Source: an uncultured Bacteroidota bacterium (lineage in GTDB: Bacteria; Bacteroidota; Bacteroidia; Flavobacteriales; TMED113). Taken from it: DNA of 53,997 nt. The position numbers were made by a program, and so were the translations under genes. Positions 20,985 to 31,731 of the stretch are shown one piece after another. The stretch spans positions 1 through 53,997 of the forward strand of contig CACAKI010000004.1 of assembly GCA_902533035.1 (NCBI GenBank), read 5' to 3'. Position 1 is the stretch's first letter. Every line of letters begins with the position of its first letter. Under the pieces are notes generated by a model, which was not told where the DNA came from, searched no databases, and was given only the letters and a program-made list of their open reading frames with translations.

Positions 20985-22565
20985 ATGTCAGAAATTAGAC
21001 CAGCAGAAGTTTCAGAAATATTAAAAAAAGAATTAGCCGGATTAGAAAACGTTTCTCAATTTGAAGAAGTTGGAGTGGTTCTAGAGGTTGGGGATGGTAT
21101 TGCAAGAATATATGGATTAAGCGATGTTCAATCAGGGGAGCTTATAGAATTCAAAAACGGATCACAGGGTATTGTTTTAAATCTTGAATCCGATCATGTT
21201 GGAGCCGTTCTTATGGATTCATCTCACTCTATTAAACAGGGTGATGTTGTAAAAAGAACAAAAAGAATAGCCTCTATTAAAGTTGGAAAAGGTATGTTAG
21301 GAAGGGTGGTAGACTGCTTAGGAAAACCAATTGATGGTAAGGGTGAGATTGTTGGGGACTCTTTTGAAATGCCATTGGAAAGAAAGGCCCCAGGTGTTTT
21401 ATTTAGAGAGCCCGTTAGCGAACCACTACAAACAGGAATTAAGGCGATCGACTCTATGATTCCTATAGGAAGGGGCCAAAGAGAGTTAATTATTGGTGAT
21501 AGACAAACAGGGAAAACATCAGTTGCAATAGACACCATTATTAATCAGAAAAAATTTTTTGAAGAAGGGAGCCCTGTTTATTGTATTTATGTTGCTATAG
21601 GGCAAAAAGGATCGACAGTGGCAAATATTCAAAAAACATTAGAGCAGAACGGAGCGATGGATTATACTGTTATTGTTGCAGAAAACGCATCAGATCCCGC
21701 CCCAAAACAATTTTATGCTCCATTTGCTGGGGCCTCTATAGGGGAATTTTTCAGAGACACAGGATCACATGCGCTTGTGATATATGATGATTTATCAAAA
21801 CAAGCAGTTTCTTATCGTGAGGTTTCATTATTATTGCGTAGACCACCAGGAAGAGAAGCTTATCCGGGGGATGTTTTTTATTTACACTCTAGATTACTTG
21901 AGAGGGCGGCTAAGGTTATAAACTCAGATGAGATAGCGGCAACAATGAATGATTTACCTGAATCTATTTCTGGAATGGTGAAGGGAGGTGGGTCTTTGAC
22001 TGCTTTACCAATTATTGAAACTCAAGCGGGGGATGTGTCGGCATATATTCCTACTAATGTAATTTCCATCACAGATGGTCAAATATTTTTGGAGTCAGAT
22101 TTATTTAATTCAGGTGTTCGACCAGCAATTAATGTTGGTATATCTGTATCAAGGGTAGGGGGAAGTGCTCAAATAAAATCTATGAAAAAAGTAGCGGGAA
22201 CACTAAAATTAGATCAAGCACAGTACAGAGAGTTAGAAGCGTTTTCTAAATTTGGATCTGATTTAGATGCGGCAACCACAACAATTATTGAAAAAGGAAG
22301 AAGAAATGTAGAAATATTAAAACAAGGTTTAAATCAACCAATGTTAGTTGAAAATCAAATTGCTATAATTTATTGTGGAACCAAGGGTCTTTTGAATGAT
22401 GTTTCATTAGAAAAAATAAAAGATTTTGAGGAAGAGTTTTTGAATTTCATGAGAAAAGAGCATCCAAATATTTTATCTGCTATTAAGGAGGGAAAATTAT
22501 CTGAAGAAGTTATTCAGGGGTTAGAAGAATCGTGTAAAAAAATCAAAAAAAATTATATTTCTTAG
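20985..22565 (+). CDS. atpA: F0F1 ATP synthase subunit alpha
   Basis: GDRQTGKT Walker [45 protein letters not shown]. Confidence 0.98.
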   Translation: MSEIRPAEVSEILKKELAGLENVSQFEEVGVVLEVGDGIARIYGLSDVQSGELIEFKNGSQGIVLNLESDHVGAVLMDSSHSIKQGDVVKRTKRIASIKVGKGMLGRVVDCLGKPIDGKGEIVGDSFEMPLERKAPGVLFREPVSEPLQTGIKAIDSMIPIGRGQRELIIGDRQTGKTSVAIDTIINQKKFFEEGSPVYCIYVAIGQKGSTVANIQKTLEQNGAMDYTVIVAENASDPAPKQFYAPFAGASIGEFFRDTGSHALVIYDDLSKQAVSYREVSLLLRRPPGREAYPGDVFYLHSRLLERAAKVINSDEIAATMNDLPESISGMVKGGGSLTALPIIETQAGDVSAYIPTNVISITDGQIFLESDLFNSGVRPAINVGISVSRVGGSAQIKSMKKVAGTLKLDQAQYRELEAFSKFGSDLDAATTTIIEKGRRNVEILKQGLNQPMLVENQIAIIYCGTKGLLNDVSLEKIKDFEEEFLNFMRKEHPNILSAIKEGKLSEEVIQGLEESCKKIKKNYIS

Positions 22566-23423
22566 ATGAGTAATTTAAAGGAAATAAGAACTAGAATTAC
22601 ATCGATTTCTAAATCCATGCAAATAACTAGCGCTATGAAAATGGTTTCAGCGGCTAGATTAAAAAAATCTCAAGAAAGGATAGAGAAAATGCGACCTTAT
22701 GCTGAAAAGATGAGTCAATTAATTGCAGATTTAAGCGCAAATTCAGAAAATAAAGGGGGATTAACTCAGCAAGCAGAAGGAGAAAAAACACTTTTTTTAT
22801 TTTTATCATCTAATAAAGGTCTTTGTGGAAGTTTTAATACATCATTAGTGAAGTATTTAGAAGAACTTTGTAAAACATCTTTTACTAAAACAAAAAATGA
22901 AGTACTTTGTTTAGGAAAAAAAGCAGACCCCATTTTAAGAAGAAAAGGCTTCAGTATAATAGACGTAAACACTGATATTATTGAAAAGCCAAATTTCGAA
23001 GAAAGTTCCTTAATTTCAGAAAAAATAATGACAGATTTTTTAAATCGCAAATGGGAAAAGGTGTTTCTTGTTTATAATAAATTTAAAAATGCAGCGGTAC
23101 AAATTCCTTCACACGAACAGTTATTACCAATACAAAAAATTGAGAATAATGAACAAAAAAAGAGCAGTTATGAGTTTGAACCATCTAGTGAAGAAATACT
23201 AGAAGATTTATTACCAAACAGTATTAAAATAAAAACTTTTAAATCTTTATTAGAATCGATAGCTTCTGAAAATGGCTCAAGAATGACGGCAATGCACAAA
23301 GCTACTGATAACGCAAAAGAACTACAAGAGGGGCTAAAATTAAGTTACAACCGACAAAGACAAGCTGCTATAACTGGAGAAATTTTAGAAATTGTTGCGG
23401 GAGCCGAGGCTCTTAAAAAATAA
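22566..23423 (+). CDS. atpG: F0F1 ATP synthase subunit gamma
   Basis: LKEIRTRITSISKSMQITSAMKMVSAARL start; LSYNRQRQAAITGEILEIVAGAEAL end. Confidence 0.97.
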   Translation: MSNLKEIRTRITSISKSMQITSAMKMVSAARLKKSQERIEKMRPYAEKMSQLIADLSANSENKGGLTQQAEGEKTLFLFLSSNKGLCGSFNTSLVKYLEELCKTSFTKTKNEVLCLGKKADPILRRKGFSIIDVNTDIIEKPNFEESSLISEKIMTDFLNRKWEKVFLVYNKFKNAAVQIPSHEQLLPIQKIENNEQKKSSYEFEPSSEEILEDLLPNSIKIKTFKSLLESIASENGSRMTAMHKATDNAKELQEGLKLSYNRQRQAAITGEILEIVAGAEALKK

Positions 23424-23471
23424 TTTTTCACTCCACTCGTTTATACTGTATAAATAACTTATTTTTAATAT

Positions 23472-24899
23472 ATGCGAAAACTGAAATTAAGTCACAGAAT
23501 ATTAATGTCTATGTTGGTGTTAATTTTCTTTTCTTTTTTAGCTGTAGGTGTTACAACTATATTTCGATATCAATCTAAAAATAAAGAATATCATAAAGAA
23601 AGATTAAAAAGAAAAGATAGGGCGGTTGCACAATCTATTAAATATATGACTCACCCTGAAACACTTTCTTTAAATGAATTTTTAGAAACGGACATATTAA
23701 CGAAACTTTCAAAAATCCACAAATTAAATATTAATATATATGACTTAAAAGGTAGACTTGTTGGAACATCAGACAAAAATAATTTACAAATTTCTAATTT
23801 ACCAGAAAAGCTTATAAGCACCATAAATCAAAAAATTGAAGTACAAGCAAACACAGTTAGAGAAATAAGAGATAAAAAAGAAGTTCTAGAAATTTATACT
23901 GTTTTATATCATAACAAAAAAGCATATGGTATTTTAAATATTCCATATAATTCCAATGAGTTAAATGATGTTAACGAAGAAATAAAAACAGAGGTTATGG
24001 TCTTAGTTAAGATATATACATTTTTATTTATTATAGCGGGTTTGATAGCGATTTTTCTTTTAAGGCAAATTACTAAACCCTTAAAAATAGTGACTCAAAA
24101 ACTAAAAGACGTAGAAATAACAAAACAAAATGAACCAATTGTTTGGCCAGTTAAAGATGAATTAGGGATGTTAATTACACAGTATAACAACCTTATTAAA
24201 GAATTAAAAGAAAAGGCAGACAAGCTAGCTAAAAGTGAAAGAAAAAGTGCGTGGAAAAAAATGGCTCAACAAATAGCGCATGAAATAAAAAACCCATTAA
24301 CACCAATGAGATTAAGTGTTCAACATTTTGAAAAAACAATTCAAAAAAATGATGAAAACTTAAATCAAAAAGTAAAAGAATTTACATCAACAATGCTACA
24401 ACAAATAGACACGATGTCAGCAGTTGCTTCCGCCTTTTCTGATTTTGCTAGTTTAACCAAAGAGGTCTTGGAAGAATTTGCATTAGAAAAAGAAGTTGGA
24501 AAAATAACAGATCTATATAAAAAAGAAGGTGTGCAATTTGAATTTGAACAAAAAGACTGCTATGTCAAAATGGACAAAACACATTTAACAAGAGTATTAA
24601 ATAATTTAATACAAAATGCGATTCAAGCCATTCCTTCTAAAAAAGAAAAGAAAGTAACAGTAGAAATAAATAATAATGGTAAATTTTGGTGCATTCAAAT
24701 TAAAGATAATGGATTAGGTATTGAACAAGAAATAATAGATAAAATATTTGAACCAAATTTCACTACAAAAAATTCTGGAATGGGGCTTGGTTTAGCGATG
24801 GTGAAAAATATTATTAATGATTTTCAAGGAGAGATTAGTTTTATAACTAAATTAGGAGTGGGCACAACATTTTTTGTCCAAATCCCAAAAATAAACTAA
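23472..24899 (+). CDS. Membrane sensor histidine kinase (HAMP; NtrY-like)
   Basis: Two TM, MAQQIAHEIKNPLTPMRLS H-box, N-box LNNLIQNAIQAIP, G boxes IKDNGLGI and MGLGLAMVKNI. Confidence 0.92.
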   Translation: MRKLKLSHRILMSMLVLIFFSFLAVGVTTIFRYQSKNKEYHKERLKRKDRAVAQSIKYMTHPETLSLNEFLETDILTKLSKIHKLNINIYDLKGRLVGTSDKNNLQISNLPEKLISTINQKIEVQANTVREIRDKKEVLEIYTVLYHNKKAYGILNIPYNSNELNDVNEEIKTEVMVLVKIYTFLFIIAGLIAIFLLRQITKPLKIVTQKLKDVEITKQNEPIVWPVKDELGMLITQYNNLIKELKEKADKLAKSERKSAWKKMAQQIAHEIKNPLTPMRLSVQHFEKTIQKNDENLNQKVKEFTSTMLQQIDTMSAVASAFSDFASLTKEVLEEFALEKEVGKITDLYKKEGVQFEFEQKDCYVKMDKTHLTRVLNNLIQNAIQAIPSKKEKKVTVEINNNGKFWCIQIKDNGLGIEQEIIDKIFEPNFTTKNSGMGLGLAMVKNIINDFQGEISFITKLGVGTTFFVQIPKIN

Positions 24900-24912
24900 A
24901 AAGAATTATCAA

Positions 24913-25674
24913 ATGACACACATAAACACATTAATAGAATCTTCGTTGGCAATTGTAAAAATAGAAAGAGAGTCGTATTTAAATGCATTAAATAAAGATG
25001 TTATTGAGGAGCTTTCATCTGAACTTCAAGTTTTAGAAAACAATCAAAATATAAGGGTGGTAATTATAGTGGGCTCTGGTCAAAAAGCGTTTGTTGCTGG
25101 AGCAGACATAAAAGAATTTTCAGGATATTCTGTAGAAGAAGGTGAGGCATTGAGCAAAAAGGGACAAGATAATTTATTTAACAAAATCGAAAACTTTAAA
25201 AAACCAATTATTGCAGCAATTAATGGATATGCTTTGGGTGGGGGATTAGAACTGGCCCTTTGTTGTCATATGCGTGTTGCTTCTGAGAATGCCAAAATGG
25301 GGCTTCCAGAATGTTCATTGGGTATTATTCCCGGCTATGGCGGAACACAAAGGCTTGTAAGGACGGTTGGCTTAACACATGCAACGGAAATGATATTAAC
25401 ATCAAAAATTATTGATGCTAATTTTGCTGAAAAAATAGGCCTTATTAATGCAAAAACAACCCAAGAAGATTTATTGCAAGTCGCAAAAAATTTAGCTAAA
25501 GGGTGTATTAAAAACTCTCCAAAATCTTTAGAATCAGCCATTAAATGTATAAATAAAAACTTTGACAAAAATGGATTGACTTTTGAACAAAAGGAATTTG
25601 GTAAGCTATTTGGAACAAAAGAATTTAAAGAAGGGGTTTCTGCTTTTTTAGAAAAAAGAAAACCTAATTATTGA
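24913..25674 (+). CDS. Enoyl-CoA hydratase/isomerase (crotonase) family protein
   Basis: AFVAGADIKEF, AINGYALGGGLELALCCHMRVAS, LPECSLGIIPGYGGTQRL. Confidence 0.94.
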   Translation: MTHINTLIESSLAIVKIERESYLNALNKDVIEELSSELQVLENNQNIRVVIIVGSGQKAFVAGADIKEFSGYSVEEGEALSKKGQDNLFNKIENFKKPIIAAINGYALGGGLELALCCHMRVASENAKMGLPECSLGIIPGYGGTQRLVRTVGLTHATEMILTSKIIDANFAEKIGLINAKTTQEDLLQVAKNLAKGCIKNSPKSLESAIKCINKNFDKNGLTFEQKEFGKLFGTKEFKEGVSAFLEKRKPNY

Positions 25675-27158
25675 AAATGAAATTACAGATATCTTTTTTT
25701 TCACAAACACTATATTATGGCCTTAGCTCAGTGCTAGCTAGACTTGCAAATTTTTTATTAGTTCCTTTATATATTACTGTGTTTCCAGCTGAGGATTTTG
25801 GGGTTCTATCGGTTTTTTATTCTGTTATGATTTTTCTTGCGATAATATTTAGTTTAGGAATGGAAACCACATTTTTTCGTTTTTCCAATCAAGCAAAAAA
25901 CAAAAAGGAACTATATTCTACCACTGCTTTTATTTTATTGTTATCATCTATAATTTGTTTATTAATAGGTCAAACAATCTTGCAAGTTTTCCCAAAAGAG
26001 TACACCATTATTTCACTCCCTATTACATATATCGTATGGTTATGTTTGATAACAGTTATTGATACTTTGTGTGTTTTTCCTTTTGCTAAATTAAGACAGG
26101 AAGAAAAAGCAAAGAAATTTGCAGTTATAAAGATAATTCATGTTGCATTAAACATTTCTTTGAATATTTTTTTCATTTTAGGATGCCCAAAGTTATTAGA
26201 AATAAATCCTGAATTTTTTGATTGGATCAATATGGTATATAATTCAGAAATAGGAATTGGTTATGTTTTTATATCTAATTTAATTGCAAGTGGGCTCACA
26301 TTTTTACTATTATTGCCAACTTTTTACGATCAAATAAGTTTGTCCAGTTTTTCAGTTTCATTAACAAAAAAAATGTTTAAATATTCACTTCCTTTAATTA
26401 TTGCGGGATTAGCATATGCTACAAATGAGGCTTTGGATAGAATTCTAATAGACCGTTTTTTAGGAAGCGAAGAGGCGGGGATATATACACTTGCTTATAA
26501 ATTATCAATATTTATGGTTTTGTTTGTGCAAGCGTATCGATATGCTGTTGAACCATATTATTTTAATAATTTTAAAAAAGAAAAGTTTAAATCCAACTAT
26601 GCTAATATAATGCGCTACTTTGTAATACTTTCTTCATTTATTTTCTTAACAATTTCTCTAAATATAGAATATGTTACGGCTGTAATTGAATGGATGTCGC
26701 CCTTTAAAGAATATCAAGAAGGTTTAGAGATTATACCCATTGTATTATTAGCTCATTTATTTTTGGGGATTTATTATAATTTATCGATGTGGTACAAATT
26801 AACAAATAAAACAAAATATGGAGCTTATATTTCCTTAATAGGAGCTTTTATTACAATTGTTTTTAATGTAATCTTAATTCCAACAATTGGATATATTGGT
26901 TCGGCCTGGGCAACATTAATATGTTACTTTACAATGGCTTTAATTTCTTATTTCTTTTCCAGGCGCTACTACTATATACCTTATCAAAAAATAAAAATTT
27001 TAAGTTATTTAATTTTGGCAGTTACTATATATATAGTTGCGGTTTATTTTGAAATAAACTGGTGGTTATATAATTTAATGTTGATAGTATTGTACCTTTG
27101 TATAGTTGTTTTTTCTGAGAATTTAAATAGAACAAAAAATGAGCTTAGTCAATTGTAA
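25671..27158 (+). CDS. Polysaccharide biosynthesis / oligosaccharide flippase (MATE-like, Wzx type)
   Basis: About 12-14 TM protein with SSVLARLANFLLVPLYITVF N-terminus. TTG start overlapping the preceding stop. Confidence 0.88.
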   Translation: MKMKLQISFFSQTLYYGLSSVLARLANFLLVPLYITVFPAEDFGVLSVFYSVMIFLAIIFSLGMETTFFRFSNQAKNKKELYSTTAFILLLSSIICLLIGQTILQVFPKEYTIISLPITYIVWLCLITVIDTLCVFPFAKLRQEEKAKKFAVIKIIHVALNISLNIFFILGCPKLLEINPEFFDWINMVYNSEIGIGYVFISNLIASGLTFLLLLPTFYDQISLSSFSVSLTKKMFKYSLPLIIAGLAYATNEALDRILIDRFLGSEEAGIYTLAYKLSIFMVLFVQAYRYAVEPYYFNNFKKEKFKSNYANIMRYFVILSSFIFLTISLNIEYVTAVIEWMSPFKEYQEGLEIIPIVLLAHLFLGIYYNLSMWYKLTNKTKYGAYISLIGAFITIVFNVILIPTIGYIGSAWATLICYFTMALISYFFSRRYYYIPYQKIKILSYLILAVTIYIVAVYFEINWWLYNLMLIVLYLCIVVFSENLNRTKNELSQL

Positions 27159-27576
27159 AATCATTAATAAATCAAACAATCCTTTACCAAAGTATCAAAC
27201 AGAGGGGGCCTCTGCAGTTGATCTTTTTGCAAACTTAAATGAGACTATTATATTAAAAGCAAAATCTAGAAAATTAATACCCACAGGAATATATATATCG
27301 ATACCAATCGGACATGAGGCGCAAGTAAGGCCAAGAAGCGGTTGGGCGATTAAACACGGCATAACAGTTCTAAATAGCCCTGGAACTATAGATTCAGATT
27401 ACAGAGGAGAAATAGGGGTTATCCTTATAAATCACTCAGAATTAGATTTTGAAATAACTAATGGAGATAGAATAGCGCAATTAGTATTGTCGGCTTATGA
27501 AAAAATAAATTGGCAAGAAACAGATTGTCTTGATGAAACCAAAAGAGGTAAAGGGGGCTTCGGAAGCACAGGTTAA
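27139..27576 (+). CDS. dut: dUTP diphosphatase
   Basis: EGASAVDLFA, RPRSGWAIKHGITVLNSPGTIDSDYRGEI, KRGKGGFGSTG. Confidence 0.97.
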   Translation: MSLVNCKIINKSNNPLPKYQTEGASAVDLFANLNETIILKAKSRKLIPTGIYISIPIGHEAQVRPRSGWAIKHGITVLNSPGTIDSDYRGEIGVILINHSELDFEITNGDRIAQLVLSAYEKINWQETDCLDETKRGKGGFGSTG

Positions 27577-27580
27577 AAAT

Positions 27581-28585
27581 ATGAATATTATTATTCCAAT
27601 GGCGGGCGTTGGATCTAGACTTAGACCAATAACCCCAACAACACCAAAACCGCTTATAAAATTAGCTGGTAAAACAATTATTCACAGGATTATAGAAGAG
27701 CTATATGATTATGGAAAAGTAAAGAAAATAGGTTTTATTTTACAGAAAAAAAACATTAAAACAGAAAGTGATTTAAAAGAAGTTGTAAGCAAGGGTTTTG
27801 ATGAAAGAATAAAAATATATTTCTTTTATCAAAAAACCCCAGAAGGAACCGCGCATGCAATTTATTGTGCCAAAAAACTATTAAAAGGAAAGTTAATGAT
27901 TGTTTTTTCAGACACGCTTTTCTTTTTGAAAAAAAGAATTAATTTTAATGAGTTACAAAAAAGTGATGGTTGTATTTTTGTTAAAAAAGTTAAAGATCCT
28001 TCTGCGTTTGGTGTGGTTAAGACAAATAAAAAAGGTGTAATAATTGATTTTGTTGAAAAGCCCTTAAAGCCCGTTTCGAAATCAGCCATTATAGGAGTGT
28101 ATTATTTTCAAAAAGCTGAAAAATTAGAAGAACAAATAGCAAGGATAATTTCAAAAAACATATTAGAGAAAAATGAATACCAATTAACCACAGCATTAAA
28201 AAACTTAACTCAAAAGGGAAGTAAATTCACGACCATTGAAGTTGAAGATTGGTTAGATTGTGGTAATCCAAATAATTTACTATTAACGAATACTTATTTG
28301 TTAAAAACAGGAAAATACCAATCTTCATCAAATAATACTAAAGTTATCCAACCTTCATATATAGGTGATAATGTAATAATTAGAAATTCCAAAATTGGTC
28401 CCAATGTTTCCATTGAAGATAATTGTACTATTGAACGGTCGGTGCTGAAGGGCACGATTATTCAAGAAAACACAATTGTTAAAAATGTGAATTTAAAAGA
28501 CTCTATTTTGGGAAAAAATGTAGAGTATAACACTAAAAGTAAGTCATTAATTATTGGACCATATTCTAATTTAAACAAATCATGA
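27581..28585 (+). CDS. Sugar-phosphate nucleotidyltransferase with left-handed beta-helix tail
   Basis: MNIIIPMAGVGSRLRPITPTTPKPLIKLAGKTI, LDCGNPNNLL; hexapeptide-like C-terminus. ATG at 27581 preferred over 27530. Confidence 0.9.
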   Translation: MNIIIPMAGVGSRLRPITPTTPKPLIKLAGKTIIHRIIEELYDYGKVKKIGFILQKKNIKTESDLKEVVSKGFDERIKIYFFYQKTPEGTAHAIYCAKKLLKGKLMIVFSDTLFFLKKRINFNELQKSDGCIFVKKVKDPSAFGVVKTNKKGVIIDFVEKPLKPVSKSAIIGVYYFQKAEKLEEQIARIISKNILEKNEYQLTTALKNLTQKGSKFTTIEVEDWLDCGNPNNLLLTNTYLLKTGKYQSSSNNTKVIQPSYIGDNVIIRNSKIGPNVSIEDNCTIERSVLKGTIIQENTIVKNVNLKDSILGKNVEYNTKSKSLIIGPYSNLNKS

Positions 28586-30315
28586 GAGTTGTGCCACAAA
28601 TAATATTTTGTTTAGTTTTTAGTGTAAGCTATTTGTTTTCACAATCAAAAAACACTATAGAGTTATCAGACAAAAAATATATGCATCATTTTTTTTTAGC
28701 TGAAAAACATAAAATGTTAGACGAGAATCAAAAAGCAATTATAGAATATGAAAATTGCATTAAGGAAAACCCTAATGAGCCGACTGCATTTTATCAATTA
28801 TCTAGATTACATTTAAGTTTAAATAATTTTGAGGAGGCTAAAGAATGTATTTTACAAGCAAAAAAACTAGACCCTAGAAATATTTGGTATGCGTATGTAT
28901 TAATTGATATTTATTATCAAAATTTCGAATTTGAAAAACAAGCAGAAGTTTTAGAAGATTTAATAAAAATTGATCCAAAAAATAAAATATATTATCTAGA
29001 GGCGATATATACTTATATTAATTTAGAACTATATAACAAAGCGTTAAAAATTATACAAAAGGCGGTAAAAAACATTGCTGATACAGAGGATTTAATTATT
29101 CTAAAATCAGAAATTTTTCAAAAACAAAATCAGTTAGAAAAAGCAATTCAAATTATTTTAGACGCACATAAGAAGGATCCAAAAAAGTTAATTTTTCTGG
29201 AAACACTATCAGAGTTATATATTTTGAAAAGTGAATATCAATTGGCTAATGAAATATATCAAGAAATACTAAAATTAGATTCAGAAAACGCAACGGCATT
29301 ATTAGCCTCTTATAAAATTGCACAAACTCAAAATCAAATACAATTAGAAAAGGACCTGCTTCTTAAGATTATTAAATCTTCTCAAATCACTAAAGATCAA
29401 AAAATAGACATCTTGTTTGAAATTTTTTCAGATAACAATATGTTGGAAAATTATAAAAATTTGATTCCTGAGATTTTAAATCACTGCATATTTATGTACC
29501 CAGAAGAATTTATGTTCTATGTAGTATTGGGGGATTTTCATTTATTAAATACCCAAAAGAAAGAGGCGTTAAATAATTATATTCAAGCGATTAATTATGG
29601 CTTAAAAGATAAGGTTTTATATGAAAAAGTGCTAAATATTAATTTAATTGAAAATCAATTAGATGATGTCTTGATGTATGCAAAACAAGCTTTGGATTAC
29701 TTTCCATACCATTCCATTTTTTATTATTATGAGGGCCTTGCCTTTATGTATAAAAAGGACAATAAAAATGCAATAAAAACTTTAAAAAAGGGACTAAATT
29801 ATGCTATAGATGATCCGTTTTTAAAATCAGAAATGTATTCTATTTTAGGGGATGTTTATCATAAATTGGGAGAGCATAAGGACTCAGATCAATCTTATGA
29901 TTTAGCTTTAGAAATTAATCCAGAATATATTATTGTTTTAAATAACTACAGCTATTATTTAGCTTTAAGGGGTGGGTTAGATAATTTATTAAAAGCAGAA
30001 TCAATGATTTTAAAGTGCCTAGAGCTAACTGAAGAAAGCCCAGAACCATCTTTTTTAGATACATATGCTTGGGTGCTGTATCAACAAGGGAAAGAAATAG
30101 ATGAAAAATTGACAAAATTAGAAAAATTCACTTTATCTAAAAAGATGATGGATGCCTGTTTTCAAAATGGCGGGAATTCCGCTGTGATGTATGAGCATTA
30201 TGGGGACATATTATTTGAACTTAATGATATTTCTGGAGCTAAAACACAATGGAAAGAGGCTTTCAAAAAAGATCCGAATAATAAAAATTTAAAAGAAAAA
30301 ATAGATAATTTTTAA
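28582..30315 (+). CDS. TPR repeat protein with signal peptide
   Basis: Multiple TPR motifs, signal peptide; C-terminus LDTYAWVLYQQG...EHYGDILFELND. Confidence 0.88.
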   Translation: MRVVPQIIFCLVFSVSYLFSQSKNTIELSDKKYMHHFFLAEKHKMLDENQKAIIEYENCIKENPNEPTAFYQLSRLHLSLNNFEEAKECILQAKKLDPRNIWYAYVLIDIYYQNFEFEKQAEVLEDLIKIDPKNKIYYLEAIYTYINLELYNKALKIIQKAVKNIADTEDLIILKSEIFQKQNQLEKAIQIILDAHKKDPKKLIFLETLSELYILKSEYQLANEIYQEILKLDSENATALLASYKIAQTQNQIQLEKDLLLKIIKSSQITKDQKIDILFEIFSDNNMLENYKNLIPEILNHCIFMYPEEFMFYVVLGDFHLLNTQKKEALNNYIQAINYGLKDKVLYEKVLNINLIENQLDDVLMYAKQALDYFPYHSIFYYYEGLAFMYKKDNKNAIKTLKKGLNYAIDDPFLKSEMYSILGDVYHKLGEHKDSDQSYDLALEINPEYIIVLNNYSYYLALRGGLDNLLKAESMILKCLELTEESPEPSFLDTYAWVLYQQGKEIDEKLTKLEKFTLSKKMMDACFQNGGNSAVMYEHYGDILFELNDISGAKTQWKEAFKKDPNNKNLKEKIDNF

Positions 30316-30327
30316 AATATACTTTAC

Positions 30328-31488
30328 GTGAGGCTATTTATTCTACTTGTTTTATTAACTAATTTCACATTTTCTCAAAACACAAACACAAACACAAACA
30401 CATTAATTGATAAAAAAACCAATTTAATTGAGGAAATTGAGTTGTCAAAAAAAATGTTAAATTCGGCTCAAAAACAAAAAAATATATCAGTAGAGGAGTT
30501 GAAAGCGCTAATGATTAATATTGAGTTACGTGAAAATTTAAAAAGAACGATAATACTCCAAAAAGATAGCATTGAAATTTATAAACAAGAAATAGAAAAA
30601 AAAATTCAACAAACAGAGGAGAAAAAAGAAATAATCCTAAGTTCTTATAAAAAATTAATTCAACTCACTTATTTTAATGAATTTGAAGCTAGTTTTTTAT
30701 ATTTTATTTTCTCAACACCCTCTTTTAAAGATGCTTTAAATAGATACATATATTATAAAAATCAAGAAAATTTACGTCAAAATTTATTATACGAATTAGA
30801 TTTTTTAAAACACCAATTAATGGTTTTCAAGGAAGACTTAGAATTTGGAATTAGTCTAAAAAACACTTTAATAAATGAATTTAATGCAGAAAAGGACTCT
30901 CTTAAATTTTTAAAAAAAGAACAAGAAAGAATAACAAACCAGTTAACTAATCGCGAAACCGAATTAATTAATTATATAAAAGAAAAAAAAATAGAGGCAA
31001 AAAAGATAGAAGACGAAATAATTAAAATTCAAAAAGAACTGGCAATGAGAAATAATAATGCAGAACAACAAGGGTTGGCTTTTGAAAATAATAAAGGTCA
31101 ATTAATTTGGCCAGTTGAAAAAGGGGTCTTAATTTCTAACTTTGGAGAAGTTTACCATAAGGATTTGCCAGGGATAAAACTTATAAATAATGGTATAGAA
31201 ATAGGTGTTGAAAAAGACACTAAAGTGAGAGCGATTTACAATGGCGTGGTTTCAAAAATACTTATAATGCAAAATGGTTTAAAAGCAATAATGTTGAGAC
31301 ACGGAACATACCTAACAGTTTATGCCAATTTAAAACACACAAATGTCAAGATTGGTCAGACGGTTTCAGAAGGCGAGTTTATTGGTGTTATTTTTTCTAA
31401 AAAAGAAAATGACACTGGTATATTAGATTTTCAGATTTGGCAAGGTCTTGAAAAAATAAATCCAATCAATTGGATAAAGAGTAATTAA
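30328..31488 (+). CDS. EnvC-like murein hydrolase activator (coiled coil + M23)
   Basis: Signal peptide, long coiled coil, degenerate M23 domain GQLIWPVEKGVLISNFGEVYHKDLPGIKLINNGIEIGVEKDTKVRAIYNGVV. GTG start. Confidence 0.88.
   Translation: MRLFILLVLLTNFTFSQNTNTNTNTLIDKKTNLIEEIELSKKMLNSAQKQKNISVEELKALMINIELRENLKRTIILQKDSIEIYKQEIEKKIQQTEEKKEIILSSYKKLIQLTYFNEFEASFLYFIFSTPSFKDALNRYIYYKNQENLRQNLLYELDFLKHQLMVFKEDLEFGISLKNTLINEFNAEKDSLKFLKKEQERITNQLTNRETELINYIKEKKIEAKKIEDEIIKIQKELAMRNNNAEQQGLAFENNKGQLIWPVEKGVLISNFGEVYHKDLPGIKLINNGIEIGVEKDTKVRAIYNGVVSKILIMQNGLKAIMLRHGTYLTVYANLKHTNVKIGQTVSEGEFIGVIFSKKENDTGILDFQIWQGLEKINPINWIKSN
30379..30402 (+). repeat. Coding hexanucleotide repeat (AACACA)x4 encoding NTNTNTNT after the signal peptide
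   Basis: Read directly: aacacaaacacaaacacaaacaca. Confidence 0.95.
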
Positions 31489-31528
31489 TAATGATAAAAA
31501 AATATTACTTTTATAAAAACAATATATT

Positions 31529-31726
31529 ATGAATATAAACATTTTATTAATAGGTGGATTTGGATGGATGGAATGGGCTGTAATTATAGGTGTAATAATT
31601 TTATTTTTTGGGGCAAATAGGATACCTGAATTAATGAAAGGATTAGGTAGTGGGGTAAAAGAATTTAAAAAAGGCCTAAAAGATGATGATGATGATGATG
31701 TAGATAAGTCTACAAAAAGCAAATAA
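31529..31726 (+). CDS. tatA: Sec-independent twin-arginine translocase TatA/E
   Basis: WMEWAVIIGVIILFFGANRIPELMKGLGSGVKEFKKGL. Confidence 0.93.
   Translation: MNINILLIGGFGWMEWAVIIGVIILFFGANRIPELMKGLGSGVKEFKKGLKDDDDDDVDKSTKSK
31682..31699 (+). repeat. (GAT)6 trinucleotide run in the tatA 3' end
   Basis: gatgatgatgatgatgat, encodes an Asp run. Confidence 0.95.
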
Positions 31727-31731
31727 TTTTC

